A DNA stretch of 13,320 nucleotides from Holosporales bacterium (GCA_031260085.1 JAIRKP010000032.1:1-13320), one strand, 5' to 3'. Shown: positions 1 to 9,390, counted from the first letter of the stretch. Program-made: numbers and translations. The notes: generated by a model from the sequence alone, not told the origin.

Positions 1-870
1 GCCTTTGCATCTTCATTAGATCAAGCGGGACCTTTAGCTAAAACAGTAGAGGACGCAGCGATAATGCTTGAATCGATGGCTGGTTATGACGAAAAGGATT
101 CTACTTCCGAAAAAGTTGAAATTCCGAATTATTTGAGTTTTTTAGGAAATTCCGTCAAAGGAATGAAAATTGGAATTGCTAAAGAATATATCGAAGGATT
201 ATCTCAAGAAAATTTAAATCTTTTAGATATAGTAAAAGATTGGCTAATTGATGCTGGATGCGAAATTGTTGAGATTAGCTTAGAGACACTTCCATATTCC
301 CTGCCAGCTTATTATATCATAGCTCCGGCTGAGGCTTCATCTAATTTAGCAAGATACGATGGCGTACGTTATACTCATAGAGCCAACGAATATTCAAACA
401 TTGGAGAGTTATATATAAATTCAAGATCTGAAGGTTTTGGAAATGAAGTGAAGCGAAGAATTCTCACCGGAACTTATGTTTTATCGGCTGGCTATTATGA
501 TGCATATTATAACAAAGCCTTGAAAATTCGAAAAATGATACAAGAGGATTTTAAAAATAACGCCTTTGCAAAAGTTGATTTAATTTTGACTCCAACAACT
601 CCAACGACTGCTTTTGGAATAAAAGAATCTCAATCTATGGATCCAGTTGAGATGTATTTGAGTGATATTTTTACGGTGACTGCAAATATAACTGGTCTTC
701 CTGCTATGTCTATTCCTGCCGGAATTTCAGGCGATGGATTGCCTATGGGAATACAATTAATAGGCAATAAATTCAAAGAATGCGATATTTTTAAGGTAGC
801 TTCAGTTATTGAAAAAGTGGCGCAATTTGATGAGATTAAAAAAAATATTTTGGAGAGTAACAATGGATAA
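1..870 (+). CDS. gatA: Glutamyl-/aspartyl-tRNA amidotransferase subunit A, C-terminal part (5' end outside window)
   Basis: The frame is open from base 1 and gives 289 residues, about 60% of a normal GatA of roughly 485. GatA is the amidase of GatCAB: it releases ammonia from glutamine so that Glu-tRNA(Gln), and often Asp-tRNA(Asn), can be amidated in the cytoplasm. The visible part begins with [11 protein letters not shown], the conserved stretch just after the amidase-signature Ser region; the catalytic Lys and Ser residues lie mostly upstream of the window. Further family motifs are [13 protein letters not shown] (about residues 193-205) and the late block [14 protein letters not shown] followed by [10 protein letters not shown]. 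The stop TAA is at 868-870 and overlaps gatB by 8 bases, so the two are translated together. The first in-frame ATG in the window (64) is internal, not the true start. There is no sign of decay. Confidence 0.96.
   Translation, partial: AFASSLDQAGPLAKTVEDAAIMLESMAGYDEKDSTSEKVEIPNYLSFLGNSVKGMKIGIAKEYIEGLSQENLNLLDIVKDWLIDAGCEIVEISLETLPYSLPAYYIIAPAEASSNLARYDGVRYTHRANEYSNIGELYINSRSEGFGNEVKRRILTGTYVLSAGYYDAYYNKALKIRKMIQEDFKNNAFAKVDLILTPTTPTTAFGIKESQSMDPVEMYLSDIFTVTANITGLPAMSIPAGISGDGLPMGIQLIGNKFKECDIFKVASVIEKVAQFDEIKKNILESNNG
852..856 (+). promoter_or_regulatory. Ribosome binding site of gatB (decides its start)
   Basis: GGAGA lies inside the end of gatA, six bases before ATG 863. It supports that start over the upstream in-frame ATG at 809. 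Confidence 0.7.
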
Positions 871-2329
871 TTTGGTTAGAGGTTGGGAAATCGTTATAGG
901 GCTTGAAGTTCATGCTCAAGTTTTAACTAAATCAAAGTTATTTAGCAGCAGTCCGACAAATTTCGGCGCTGATCCAAATTCTCAAGTTTCTTTTTATGAT
1001 GCCGCTATGCCGGGCATGCTTCCCGTTTTAAATGAACAAGCAATTGATCAGGCTATTAAATCCGGATTTGGAATAAAAGGAACTATTAATCGCATATCTC
1101 GATTCGATCGCAAAAATTACTTCTACCCCGACTTGCCTTCTGGATATCAAATTTCGCAGTTTTACCATCCTATAGTTTCAAATGGCAAGATAGAAATAGA
1201 CCTCAAAGATGGTAGCAAAAAACTCATAAATATTGAGAGAATTCATCTAGAGCAGGATGCCGGCAAGAGCATTCACGACCTATCTCCCGAGTTTTCGTAT
1301 ATTGATTTAAACAGATCGGGAGTTCCTTTGATGGAAATAGTTTCTAAGCCAGACATGAGATCTTCATATGAAGCGATTCAATATGTTAAAAAGCTCAGAA
1401 TGATTTTGAGATACATAGGCGCAAGTGATTGCAATATGGAGCAAGGAAATCTCAGAGTAGACGCTAATATCTCAATAAGAAAACCGGGCGATAAATTCGG
1501 GAACAGAGTTGAAATAAAAAATATTAATTCACTAAAATTTTTAGGTCAAGCCCTTGAATACGAAATAGAAAGACAAATCATAGCTATAGAATCTGGCGAA
1601 AAGATCATTCAAGAAACAAGATTGTTTGATTCCAATTGCGGAGAAACAAGAAGCATGAGATCGAAAGAAGATGCTGCTGATTATCGATATTTTCCAGATC
1701 CGGATTTAAAACCTGTGATTCTCTCACAGGAAAGAATAGAGCAAATAAAAAACAATATGCCTGAATTGCCAGATGAAAAAAAACAACGATTTATTAAAGA
1801 ATACTCAATACCTGAATCGGATGCTATAGTATTAATCGAGGATAAAACTACGGCTAATTATTTCGAAAAAGCCGTGAAATCATCAAAATTTGAAAGCATT
1901 AAATCCGCTAAATTAATCGCTAATTGGATAATTGTCGAGCTCTTTGCAATACTCAACAAAGATGGAAAAACAATAGATGAGATAGACTTTCCAATAGAGT
2001 ATATAGCTGAATTGGTGGATCTCATTATAGATAAAACAATTTCAGGTAAGATAGCAAAAATAGTGTTTTCAAAAATGGCAGACACTTGCGAACATCCAAC
2101 CAAAATCGTTAAAGATTTAGGGCTTGTCCAAATTCAAGATGAGTCAGTAATAAAGAAAGTCGTTGAAGAAATTATAGCAAAACATCCAGACCAAGTTGCT
2201 CAATATAAAGCAGGAAAAGATCAACTGTTTGGATTCTTTGTTGGTCAGTCAATGAAAGCACTGCAAGGCAAAGGTAATCCTGAAATTGTAAATAAAATTT
2301 TAATGGATATTTTGAATCAGTCTTTATGA
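863..2329 (+). CDS. gatB: Aspartyl/glutamyl-tRNA amidotransferase subunit B
   Basis: This encodes 488 residues, the normal size for GatB, the subunit that binds misacylated tRNA and carries the kinase/transamidase site receiving ammonia from GatA. The N-terminal core has [13 protein letters not shown], then [28 protein letters not shown] and [13 protein letters not shown] in the expected order. The C-terminal YqeY-like tRNA-binding domain ends with [18 protein letters not shown]. The start is taken at ATG 863 because GGAGA at 852-856 sits six bases upstream and the protein then begins just before the conserved core. A longer frame from 809 would add 18 unconserved residues inside gatA. It overlaps gatA by 8 bases. 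gatC is not in the window. Presence of the pair implies, by family knowledge, indirect synthesis of Gln-tRNA and possibly Asn-tRNA. Confidence 0.97.
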   Translation: MDNLVRGWEIVIGLEVHAQVLTKSKLFSSSPTNFGADPNSQVSFYDAAMPGMLPVLNEQAIDQAIKSGFGIKGTINRISRFDRKNYFYPDLPSGYQISQFYHPIVSNGKIEIDLKDGSKKLINIERIHLEQDAGKSIHDLSPEFSYIDLNRSGVPLMEIVSKPDMRSSYEAIQYVKKLRMILRYIGASDCNMEQGNLRVDANISIRKPGDKFGNRVEIKNINSLKFLGQALEYEIERQIIAIESGEKIIQETRLFDSNCGETRSMRSKEDAADYRYFPDPDLKPVILSQERIEQIKNNMPELPDEKKQRFIKEYSIPESDAIVLIEDKTTANYFEKAVKSSKFESIKSAKLIANWIIVELFAILNKDGKTIDEIDFPIEYIAELVDLIIDKTISGKIAKIVFSKMADTCEHPTKIVKDLGLVQIQDESVIKKVVEEIIAKHPDQVAQYKAGKDQLFGFFVGQSMKALQGKGNPEIVNKILMDILNQSL

Positions 2330-2351
2330 GCTTGCCCAATAAGCCCCGGGG

Positions 2352-2379
2352 CCTAAGCAAAGAAAATTCTTTGCTTAGG
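2352..2379. repeat. Perfect inverted repeat (13-bp arms, 2-base centre) after gatB
   Basis: The arm CCTAAGCAAAGAA (2352-2364) is followed, after AA, by its exact reverse complement (2367-2379), so the RNA could form a long hairpin with its inner A-U pairs open as loop. It starts 22 bases after the gatB stop and is preceded by CCCCGGGG (2344-2351). There is no T-run behind it, so it is not a classical intrinsic terminator, though it could end or stabilise the gatAB transcript. It could also be a palindromic repeat element; a repeat copy follows 26 bases later. Confidence 0.7.
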
Positions 2380-2405
2380 GGATTACTTGTAGGATTACAT
2401 TGTAT

Positions 2406-2445
2406 AGTCTGTCCTGGATCACTTCGTTCTCCTCCTTGACAGACT
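2406..2445 (+). repeat. 40-base palindromic intergenic repeat, copy 1
   Basis: The outer arms AGTCTGTC (2406-2413) and GACAGACT (2438-2445) are exact complements enclosing a core with GGATCACTTCGTTCTCC. The same 40 bases recur at 10897-10936 with only two differences (CT here, AA there, at positions 9-10 of the unit). In this copy these changes break two stem pairs. It lies in the gatB-tssK spacer. Confidence 0.85.
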
Positions 2446-2471
2446 GATCCGCAACTGTATGCTGCAGCTAG

Positions 2472-2501
2472 TTGATTAACTCTTTCTTAATAAATTATGT
2501 A
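2472..2501 (+). promoter_or_regulatory. Possible promoter upstream of tssKLM (weak)
   Basis: TTGATT (2472-2477) and TATGTA (2496-2501) are separated by 18 bases, about 75 bases before tssK. Each box matches the sigma70 consensus at only four of six positions. The whole 2460-2560 stretch is very AT-rich, so other placements (for example TTATAA at 2542) are equally possible. The tss genes overlap one another, so a promoter is expected somewhere in this spacer. The rest of the 2330-2575 gap holds only the two hairpins. Confidence 0.25.
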
Positions 2502-2564
2502 TGATTTCATTGTAATTTTTTATAAAATCATTAATAGATTATTATAAATTTTTGAATTAAAATT

Positions 2565-2568
2565 AGGA
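2565..2568 (+). promoter_or_regulatory. Ribosome binding site of tssK, supports GTG start
   Basis: AGGA sits seven bases before GTG 2576 in an otherwise purely AT-rich leader. It supports the non-ATG start. Confidence 0.6.
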
Positions 2569-2575
2569 ATCTAGC

Positions 2576-3928
2576 GTGAGTCAATATGGAAAAAACATCC
2601 CTATACCTCTTAGTATAAATTGGCATGAGGGGATGCTTTTGTCTCAACATCATTTTCAGCAGAATGATTTAAGAAATTTTCATGTTCTTGCGCAGCAAAT
2701 TAGATTATTGGCTTCGAATCATTATGGGGTTTGTCATTTACGAACCGATAACGTAGCCATGGCTGATGGGGCATATAGAGTTGAGGAAATAGAGGCTATT
2801 TTTCAAGATGGGCTTATTTTTAGCTTTTTTCCTAAAAAAACTAAAAATTTAAAACCGCTAGAAATAAATATAGCTAAATACATCTTAGAAGAAATTACTA
2901 TTTATCTCGTTATTGCGGAAAGTTTAGAAAATATTTCACCAATAATGGGGAATCCGCCTAGATTTTATTCAATAGAAGGTGAAGAAGTCCAAGACGAAAA
3001 TATATCTGATAATTCTGTCAAAATTCCTAGATTATTTCCAAATGCTTTTTTACACATAGGAGATATTTTGCCAGAGTTTTGCATTGGATTTCCATTGCAA
3101 AAAATCATAATAGTTGATGGTGTATATAAAATAAAAAATTGGACTCCTCCTTGCTTTTTCATTGAAAAGCATTTTCCTCTTTGGAAAGCATGCGCGAATT
3201 TAGCGGTTGTAATACGAGAGAAGTCAACCTTTCTTGCTGAGAAATTAAAAAGCTCAACAAACAATAACCTTTCGAGTGATACAGAAAAGATATTAGGGCG
3301 ATTGGTTCAAATATTGCCAGGGCTAGAAGCTTTAGTTTATAGTAATGAAATTCGTCCATATGAGCTATATCAAAAGCTAGCAGAAGTTTTAGGGACTGTA
3401 TCAGTTCTTATTCCAACTGATATAGTTCCCGTTATGCAACCATATAATCACAACAATATAGACGATTGCATGTATCCTATAATATCGCTGATAAATCATT
3501 ATTTATCTATAATAGAGCGTGGTTTTTCAATTATTCCGTTTAAGAAAAAAGAGAAATTCTTTTATCACTATTTTTCTTCAGCTGAAATGGAATTATGCAA
3601 AAATGGAAAGATATATGTCGGCATTCGAGGAGATAAAGAAAGTAACCTATCTGAGCTTGAACATTGGATGAATAATGCGGTGATAGTTTCTGATTTTGCA
3701 GTAGAGACTGTGAGAATAAAGCGAATAAAAGGAACCGGACGGTCTGCGCTACCATTTGAAATTGTTTCAAAAATACTTCCAGGGCAAGGAATAGTTATGT
3801 TTGAAATAGAAATAAATAATAATTTTGTAAAAGAAGAACAAAATATTCATATATTTAATCCTGGAAATTATTCTGGAATACATCCACAAGAAGTACTTCT
3901 ATATCTGCCGAGAGAGACGAGGAAATAG
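2576..3928 (+). CDS. tssK: Type VI secretion system baseplate subunit TssK
   Basis: This encodes 450 residues, matching the usual size of TssK (about 445). TssK is the trimeric adaptor that fixes the phage-like T6SS baseplate to the TssL/TssM membrane complex on the cytoplasmic side. The N-terminal shell signature is clear: INWHEGMLLSQHHFQQND (about residues 19-36), followed by the family pattern of a YGV-x-HL block and a DG-x-IF strand. The C-terminal part has the expected IFNPGNYSGIHPQEVLLYLPRE ending. The start is GTG at 2576, chosen because AGGA (2565-2568) lies seven bases upstream and the first conserved motif follows shortly. It is first in a three-gene operon; its stop TAG shares its G with the GTG of tssL. 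TssK distinguishes a T6SS from an Icm/Dot T4SS, where IcmF and DotU homologues also occur. No signal peptide or membrane segment is seen. Confidence 0.95.
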   Translation: MSQYGKNIPIPLSINWHEGMLLSQHHFQQNDLRNFHVLAQQIRLLASNHYGVCHLRTDNVAMADGAYRVEEIEAIFQDGLIFSFFPKKTKNLKPLEINIAKYILEEITIYLVIAESLENISPIMGNPPRFYSIEGEEVQDENISDNSVKIPRLFPNAFLHIGDILPEFCIGFPLQKIIIVDGVYKIKNWTPPCFFIEKHFPLWKACANLAVVIREKSTFLAEKLKSSTNNNLSSDTEKILGRLVQILPGLEALVYSNEIRPYELYQKLAEVLGTVSVLIPTDIVPVMQPYNHNNIDDCMYPIISLINHYLSIIERGFSIIPFKKKEKFFYHYFSSAEMELCKNGKIYVGIRGDKESNLSELEHWMNNAVIVSDFAVETVRIKRIKGTGRSALPFEIVSKILPGQGIVMFEIEINNNFVKEEQNIHIFNPGNYSGIHPQEVLLYLPRETRK

Positions 3929-4749
3929 TGAAATTTAATTTTAGTGAAAGTCTTGTGGTTCATGAATTTCAGATATTTTATTATGAACTTTTACGCCAAA
4001 AGGAAAAAGCACTAAGTTTTTTTTTCTATAATAATTTGTCACCGGATCCTCCTTCTAACTCTGAAAGTAATGATATTGAAAAATCTGATAAACAAAACGA
4101 GATAGAAGGAACTATCGTTACTATACAAAAAAAATTAATCTCTGTGATAGAAAACGCAGCGGAGGTTATGTTAATAAGATCGCGAATAACAAACAAATTA
4201 GCCGAAGATGCAAAATATATTATGACAGTTTTGACTGATGAAATTTTTATTAATTTGAGATGGGAGGGTTCGAAATTATGGCGATTCTCTCTTCTTGAAA
4301 AGCAGATTTTTCAATCAGAAGTAGCCGGAGATAAGTTTTTCATTATGCTTGATGAAATAATGGCGAATATGAATGCAATATCGGAAGAACTAGCCTTCTT
4401 GTATCTTATGGCGCTAAGTCTTGGATTTAAAGGAAGATACCGGGATACTGAAAATTCAATTGAGCATATTTCTTGGTATAAGGAAAGGCTATACTCTCTG
4501 CTGCACGATAAACCATCGAGGTTATATTATCCAGGTCGTCATTATTTGATAGGATCTTGTTATGAACACACCTATACGGAAAGTAACAACTCAATCCTTC
4601 CAGATATAAGGTTTTGGACATTGTGTACCATTGCAATTATATCGCTCTATATAGTGATCTCATATTTCGTGTGGTATAGCATAACGAGCGATGTCAGCGA
4701 TATTTTACGTAATATTTATGAGCAAACAAAGCAAGGGCCTTTGATATGA
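3928..4749 (+). CDS. tssL: Type VI secretion system inner-membrane protein TssL (DotU family)
   Basis: This encodes 273 residues. TssL is an inner-membrane protein with a cytoplasmic hook domain that, with TssM, anchors the baseplate. DotU family signatures are the TDEIFINLRWEG block (about residues 103-114) and LMALSLGFKGRYRD (about 160-173). One hydrophobic segment near the C terminus (about 229-251, FWTLCTIAIISLYIV onward) is the expected single tail-anchor helix. After it only about 22 residues remain, so there is no C-terminal OmpA-like peptidoglycan-binding domain, which some TssL proteins carry. Residues 37-60 are a polar Ser/Asp/Glu-rich insert. The start is GTG 3928, sharing a G with the tssK stop, with GAGG at 3919-3922 upstream. 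The end overlaps tssM as ATGA. This is the short DotU-type TssL. Confidence 0.93.
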   Translation: MKFNFSESLVVHEFQIFYYELLRQKEKALSFFFYNNLSPDPPSNSESNDIEKSDKQNEIEGTIVTIQKKLISVIENAAEVMLIRSRITNKLAEDAKYIMTVLTDEIFINLRWEGSKLWRFSLLEKQIFQSEVAGDKFFIMLDEIMANMNAISEELAFLYLMALSLGFKGRYRDTENSIEHISWYKERLYSLLHDKPSRLYYPGRHYLIGSCYEHTYTESNNSILPDIRFWTLCTIAIISLYIVISYFVWYSITSDVSDILRNIYEQTKQGPLI

Positions 4750-7700
4750 ATTTCGGGTTTCTAGGGCAGCTGATATCTAGCATAACAAAAGGAGTCGAAG
4801 GAGGAGTGTCTCCTTTGCCCGTTATAATAGGGGTGGTTTTAGCAGTTGCTTTTTTAGCGATGTTGCTTGTTACTGTTTTTACCTTAATTTCAATAAAACG
4901 TGCAGAATTAAAATCAAAAAAAATAATAGATCTTCCTCCATCTGCCATACAAGGAGAAAAAGAGGAAGAAGTTGTAGACAACCCAAACGCAACAACTCCT
5001 TGGCCAATAGGAGAGTGGCTAAATAAATATCTGATAAAAAAGGGATACATCAGTGTTAATAACATAATTCGATCGTTTTTCAAGGCTATGGATTTTCTAA
5101 AAGAATCTTTAGGTTCTGGATATAAATACAAACTTCCTTGGTATATGATCATCGGAACTGAAGAATCTGGAAAATCTTCTTTGTTGAGTGGTTTTACTCA
5201 TGATGAAATTTTTGATGATGAAAAAGAAGATCCGACATGCACTTGGTGGTTTTTACGAAATGGGGTTGTTTTAGATATAAAAGGAAATGCCTTAATTCCT
5301 AAAGAGGGATACAACGCCGATGAAAAAAGTTGGGGAATTATTCTAAGCATGCTCTCAAGATACAGGTCCGCCAAGCCGTTAAATGGAATAATACTAACCA
5401 TCCCGGCAGACGAGCTGTATGGAAAGAATCGGGTACCGTTAGATAGTATAAAAAAAAGAGCGCAATTTATTGCAAAAAAATTAAGCTTTGCTCAGAATTA
5501 CTTAGGCATGAAATTGCCAATTTATTTGGTTATAACAAAAACAGACATTGTTCCGGGATTTCAAAGTTTTTGTTCTGAAATCCCTGTAAAAAATAGATCG
5601 AATATGCTTGGGTGGTCTTCTCCATATTCAAGTGATACTGTTTATTATTCAAGAATATTAGAAGAAGGATTCGCTGCATTTGAAAATGAATTGAATGAAA
5701 TCCGTATGGAGATATTTTCAGAAAGCTCGATTATAGCAACACGAGATGGAGTATTTGTTTTCCCAAGTGAATTACTTTCGATAAAAGAATCATTAGCTTG
5801 CTATATAGATACTATATTTAAATCTGCATCTGTTGAAGAGAGATTTTATTTTAGAGGATTCTATTTTACGGGAGATAGTAAAATGGTTCCGTTATTGCAA
5901 TTTGATAATAAATCTGAACAAGAAGAAGCAATGGCTATTTTAGGAACTCCAGATGCGGATATAAACGAAGTCGGGAATTTAACGGCATCTTTTAGAAACG
6001 AAGAGTTTGCCCCTAAAAAGATTTTCTTTTTTGAAGATTTGTTATTAAAAAAAGTCTTCATGGAAGACGGCATTGCCTCTCCCATGAAATCAAAAGTGTA
6101 TCAATCAAATAAGTCTATTTTTATTGGGAAAGTTTCCACAGCTGCGTTTGTTTTAATCGGAAGTTATGGGCTGTTTAGCACTAAGGATCAATTTAACCGG
6201 AACAAAGAAATGCTATGTCCTTCTCTTTTTAAAATTTCATCTATTATAAAAAACGCGAATGACTTGACTCTAAAAAACCTAGAAGATAATGGAAATGAGA
6301 TACTAAGTGAATGCACCAACCAGCTTCTCTCAATGATGCAGCAGCTAAACAATGCTAGATTTTCGTCATTATTTGTTCCTGCTTCTTGGTTTAGTAATAT
6401 TAATAAAAATCTAACAGAAACTTTGAGAATTTCTTATCAAAGAGTCGTTATTAGAACAATTTATATGAACTTAATATTGAAAGCTAGAACACTTTTTAAT
6501 ATGAAACCTGTTCATGAATCAAATGATATTGCGGAAGTTTTAAATCCAAACAACAGTAAAGAATATAAGCAATTAAAGAGCTATGTTGCAGAACTAATAG
6601 AACTTCAAAAAAATATAAAAAAATTCGATTCTCTGAGAACTTCTGGCGATCCAAAAGATTTGAGCGATTTGATTGATTATACATTTCAAGGGTCTCTTCC
6701 TAAAGAGTTTTTAGATAATTATCAGCAATTTAGAGCAATCTTAATGAATACGCCTTTTCCTCCGCTGGATCTGAGCCCCTATAAAAAGGTTGCTTATGAT
6801 GTTTTGATAAGCTTATTTCAAGGCTATTTGGATACTATATTTACGACGAGATCCAAAAATAGCATAATGGCTATCTTAAAAGGATTCTTGGATAGCTTAA
6901 CTAGACAAAATTTAAAAGAAACTCCTAATTGTGCAAAAATAAAAGCTTTTTCCAAAGGATTAACTGCGGTTTGCAAAGAGCTGGGTCAGGAGGGAGAAAC
7001 CTGGTTAGATAAAGATATTTTTGAACCAGATCAAGAATATGATTCTTTTCTAGATGCAGTCGAGATACTTTTTGGAAAAGAAACTGCTCAAAAATTGCTA
7101 GATATAACTGCTATCAATTTTGGATATCTCAAAGCAAGGCTTTCTGAATTTAACAATATCCTAAACGCAGACGTGCGGCGACAAGCTGTTGCTAAAAAAT
7201 CTTCTAAAGAACCTCAATTTCCATCAAGTGGTATATTTTTGATGGAAAGATGTTTATCAGAACTGTACTCTTATGCATTTATGGAAAAACCAGAAGATTA
7301 TCAATTGATAACGGATATCCCATTTGGAAAAATGATCTTTTGGGATGATGAGTTAGTTCAATATGCCTACGAAATTGGAAAAAGTTTTGAGCAATTTATA
7401 TCAACGTCTATTAAAGATTTCCCAAAAAGTATGCAGGAAGGAATTACTCTTTTAGCTAAATCAAATATGTGTGCGGTTATCTCTAGCACTATTGCGAAAT
7501 CACAAAGTTTAGTCGATTCTCCGGTTGGGCTCACTGATGAATTAACTTCGGAAGAAATACTACAAAAACAAGTAGCGGAACTCAAAGGAGTTGCGCCAAG
7601 GTTTGTTTCTTTATTACAAACACTAAGAGAAGATAAGTTCAGTTTCGTATTTGGAAATTTGAGAGCAATTCTTAATAAAATTGCTTTTTCTTTATTGGAT

Positions 7701-9305
7701 TATATTGACAAACTTCTGGAAAATCAAAGACCTTATTATCCCAATAACTTAAAATTTAATTATTGGAATGGAGAAGCAGGGGCGGGCCTGCATGCATACT
7801 CCGCCTCCGATATGGAGGAATTAATTTTATATTTACAGTTACAAAGAAAGTTAATGACAAGATTAGCATCCGATTTTGCAGAACCTATTGTTGAGTTTTT
7901 GAATTCTGAGATTATATTTGATAAAAATTTTGGCAATCAGGGGCAGTTAACAAGGTGGACAAGAATTGCAGATAACATAAAGGCTTTAAATAAAAAAGAT
8001 CCAACAAATTCAATCAGTATGGTTGAAAAGTTTATATTACGAACATTAAACGAATACGATCTAGATAATATAACTACCAAAATTTCTCAAAAAGATTTAG
8101 AAGGTGAATCTGGAGATTATTTCACAAATATTATTAAAGAAATAAAAAGAGGAATAATGGCTAGGGCTGAGATATTGATTAGAAAAAGAAATATAGCAAG
8201 ATATAATGCATTAAAAGATTATTATACCAAACATCTTGAGAAAGCCTTTCCTTTTAACAATTATGACAAATCTTCGCGCACAACTCAGGATGCTGACTTG
8301 GATGCAGTGCGAGAGTTTTTCAAAATGTATGATGAATTTGGAGGAACTCCGGAAGCAATCTTAGATCAGATTTATCAGCTTAAAGGAGAGGCTCTTGCAT
8401 GTTATGAATTTTTGCAAAAAATCCACGATTTACGAATTTTCTTTTCTGATTTTTTCGAACAAGATCAGAACTCATTAAAAATTGGATTAGAAATTAATTT
8501 TAATATAAATAAAAGAGAAGAATCGAATACAGAATATGTGATAGATAGAATATTTAAACCTAATAATGATGCTAATATAGAGCCAATAATGAAAGATAAG
8601 AGCGCGGTTTGGTATTTTGGAGAACCAATCGAAATAGACTTCAGATGGGTGAACGACGACGATCAGGCTCCACGCCCTGTTTATAACCCAAACGATCCGG
8701 ATTTAATAATCGATGGATCATACGCGAAAGTCCAATGCGTTGGTAATTGGTCAGTTTTGAGGTTTTTGCAAAAATATAAAGCGGAGACTGCTAATGTCGA
8801 TCTTTCTTCGGCTAATCAAACCGTACTCTGCTTTAAAATTCCTTTAAATAATAACAAGTTGACAAGGATATATGTGGGGATCACTCCATTTATTTTAAAA
8901 AAACCAGGAGAATCTTCAGTTACTTATGTTAAAGTTCCAAAAACGACGGGTAAAATGCCTCAGATTCCGAAATCTGTAATACTTATATCGGATGAAGCTG
9001 TTTTAACAAATAATACCGATAGAGAGTTTTTTGAATCTTCCACCGAGAACAAAAATGCAGAAGAGATCGAACCAGAACAAAAAGAATCGAACGAAAATAC
9101 GGTTGAGCCAACTCGTGTAGAAAAAGTGCCAAACAAGAAAATTCACAAGCAAAAAAAATCTCCTAAAACTAAGCAAAAACCTTTGCAACCAATTAAAACG
9201 CCAACCCAAAGAGAGAATGTGAGGCAAATATTAGAGACAAATGAACCTCCAAGTTTAAATGAAAACGAATCTATGATAGAGATAATCGAAGAACCAGAGG
9301 AGTAA
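4746..9305 (+). CDS. tssM: Type VI secretion system membrane protein TssM (IcmF family), unusually long
   Basis: This encodes 1519 residues, against roughly 1100-1300 for most IcmF/TssM proteins. TssM spans the inner membrane, reaches across the periplasm and forms the T6SS membrane complex with TssL and usually the lipoprotein TssJ. Domains in order: a hydrophobic segment at about 24-50; a cytoplasmic NTPase-like domain with LPWYMIIG and Walker A GTEESGKS (137-144), a WWFLRNGVVLDIKG block (about 167-180, in place of the commoner DTAGRY) and ITKTD (about 263-267); a second helix at about 457-476; the long helical IcmF-related region; and the C-terminal beta domain (about 1284-1380, with WYFGEPIEIDFRW and GNWSVLRFLQKY). 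The last 90 or so residues (about 1428-1519) are Glu/Lys/Pro-rich, low in hydrophobics and probably disordered. ATG 4746 overlaps the tssL stop. Only one helix is evident before the cytoplasmic domain, whereas the family normally has two. Confidence 0.93.
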   Translation: MNFGFLGQLISSITKGVEGGVSPLPVIIGVVLAVAFLAMLLVTVFTLISIKRAELKSKKIIDLPPSAIQGEKEEEVVDNPNATTPWPIGEWLNKYLIKKGYISVNNIIRSFFKAMDFLKESLGSGYKYKLPWYMIIGTEESGKSSLLSGFTHDEIFDDEKEDPTCTWWFLRNGVVLDIKGNALIPKEGYNADEKSWGIILSMLSRYRSAKPLNGIILTIPADELYGKNRVPLDSIKKRAQFIAKKLSFAQNYLGMKLPIYLVITKTDIVPGFQSFCSEIPVKNRSNMLGWSSPYSSDTVYYSRILEEGFAAFENELNEIRMEIFSESSIIATRDGVFVFPSELLSIKESLACYIDTIFKSASVEERFYFRGFYFTGDSKMVPLLQFDNKSEQEEAMAILGTPDADINEVGNLTASFRNEEFAPKKIFFFEDLLLKKVFMEDGIASPMKSKVYQSNKSIFIGKVSTAAFVLIGSYGLFSTKDQFNRNKEMLCPSLFKISSIIKNANDLTLKNLEDNGNEILSECTNQLLSMMQQLNNARFSSLFVPASWFSNINKNLTETLRISYQRVVIRTIYMNLILKARTLFNMKPVHESNDIAEVLNPNNSKEYKQLKSYVAELIELQKNIKKFDSLRTSGDPKDLSDLIDYTFQGSLPKEFLDNYQQFRAILMNTPFPPLDLSPYKKVAYDVLISLFQGYLDTIFTTRSKNSIMAILKGFLDSLTRQNLKETPNCAKIKAFSKGLTAVCKELGQEGETWLDKDIFEPDQEYDSFLDAVEILFGKETAQKLLDITAINFGYLKARLSEFNNILNADVRRQAVAKKSSKEPQFPSSGIFLMERCLSELYSYAFMEKPEDYQLITDIPFGKMIFWDDELVQYAYEIGKSFEQFISTSIKDFPKSMQEGITLLAKSNMCAVISSTIAKSQSLVDSPVGLTDELTSEEILQKQVAELKGVAPRFVSLLQTLREDKFSFVFGNLRAILNKIAFSLLDYIDKLLENQRPYYPNNLKFNYWNGEAGAGLHAYSASDMEELILYLQLQRKLMTRLASDFAEPIVEFLNSEIIFDKNFGNQGQLTRWTRIADNIKALNKKDPTNSISMVEKFILRTLNEYDLDNITTKISQKDLEGESGDYFTNIIKEIKRGIMARAEILIRKRNIARYNALKDYYTKHLEKAFPFNNYDKSSRTTQDADLDAVREFFKMYDEFGGTPEAILDQIYQLKGEALACYEFLQKIHDLRIFFSDFFEQDQNSLKIGLEINFNINKREESNTEYVIDRIFKPNNDANIEPIMKDKSAVWYFGEPIEIDFRWVNDDDQAPRPVYNPNDPDLIIDGSYAKVQCVGNWSVLRFLQKYKAETANVDLSSANQTVLCFKIPLNNNKLTRIYVGITPFILKKPGESSVTYVKVPKTTGKMPQIPKSVILISDEAVLTNNTDREFFESSTENKNAEEIEPEQKESNENTVEPTRVEKVPNKKIHKQKKSPKTKQKPLQPIKTPTQRENVRQILETNEPPSLNENESMIEIIEEPEE

Positions 9306-9390
9306 ATAACCTATTTGAGAATGTCCGCGCTCAAACAGATGTGAATCAATAGACGGAAATATATGTATAAATGTGATATCTTCTTTTCAC

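Noticed and set aside
809..862. Upstream in-frame ATG giving an 18-residue longer GatB
   Set aside because: The extra residues lie inside gatA and are not like GatB; the ribosome site at 852-856 serves ATG 863.
2400..2450. CRISPR-like repeat
   Set aside because: The two repeat copies are single and 8.5 kb apart, with no regularly spaced array or cas genes.
4746..9305. IcmF/DotU pair as part of an Icm/Dot type IV system
   Set aside because: The overlapping upstream gene is TssK, which is specific to type VI systems, and no other Icm/Dot gene is seen.
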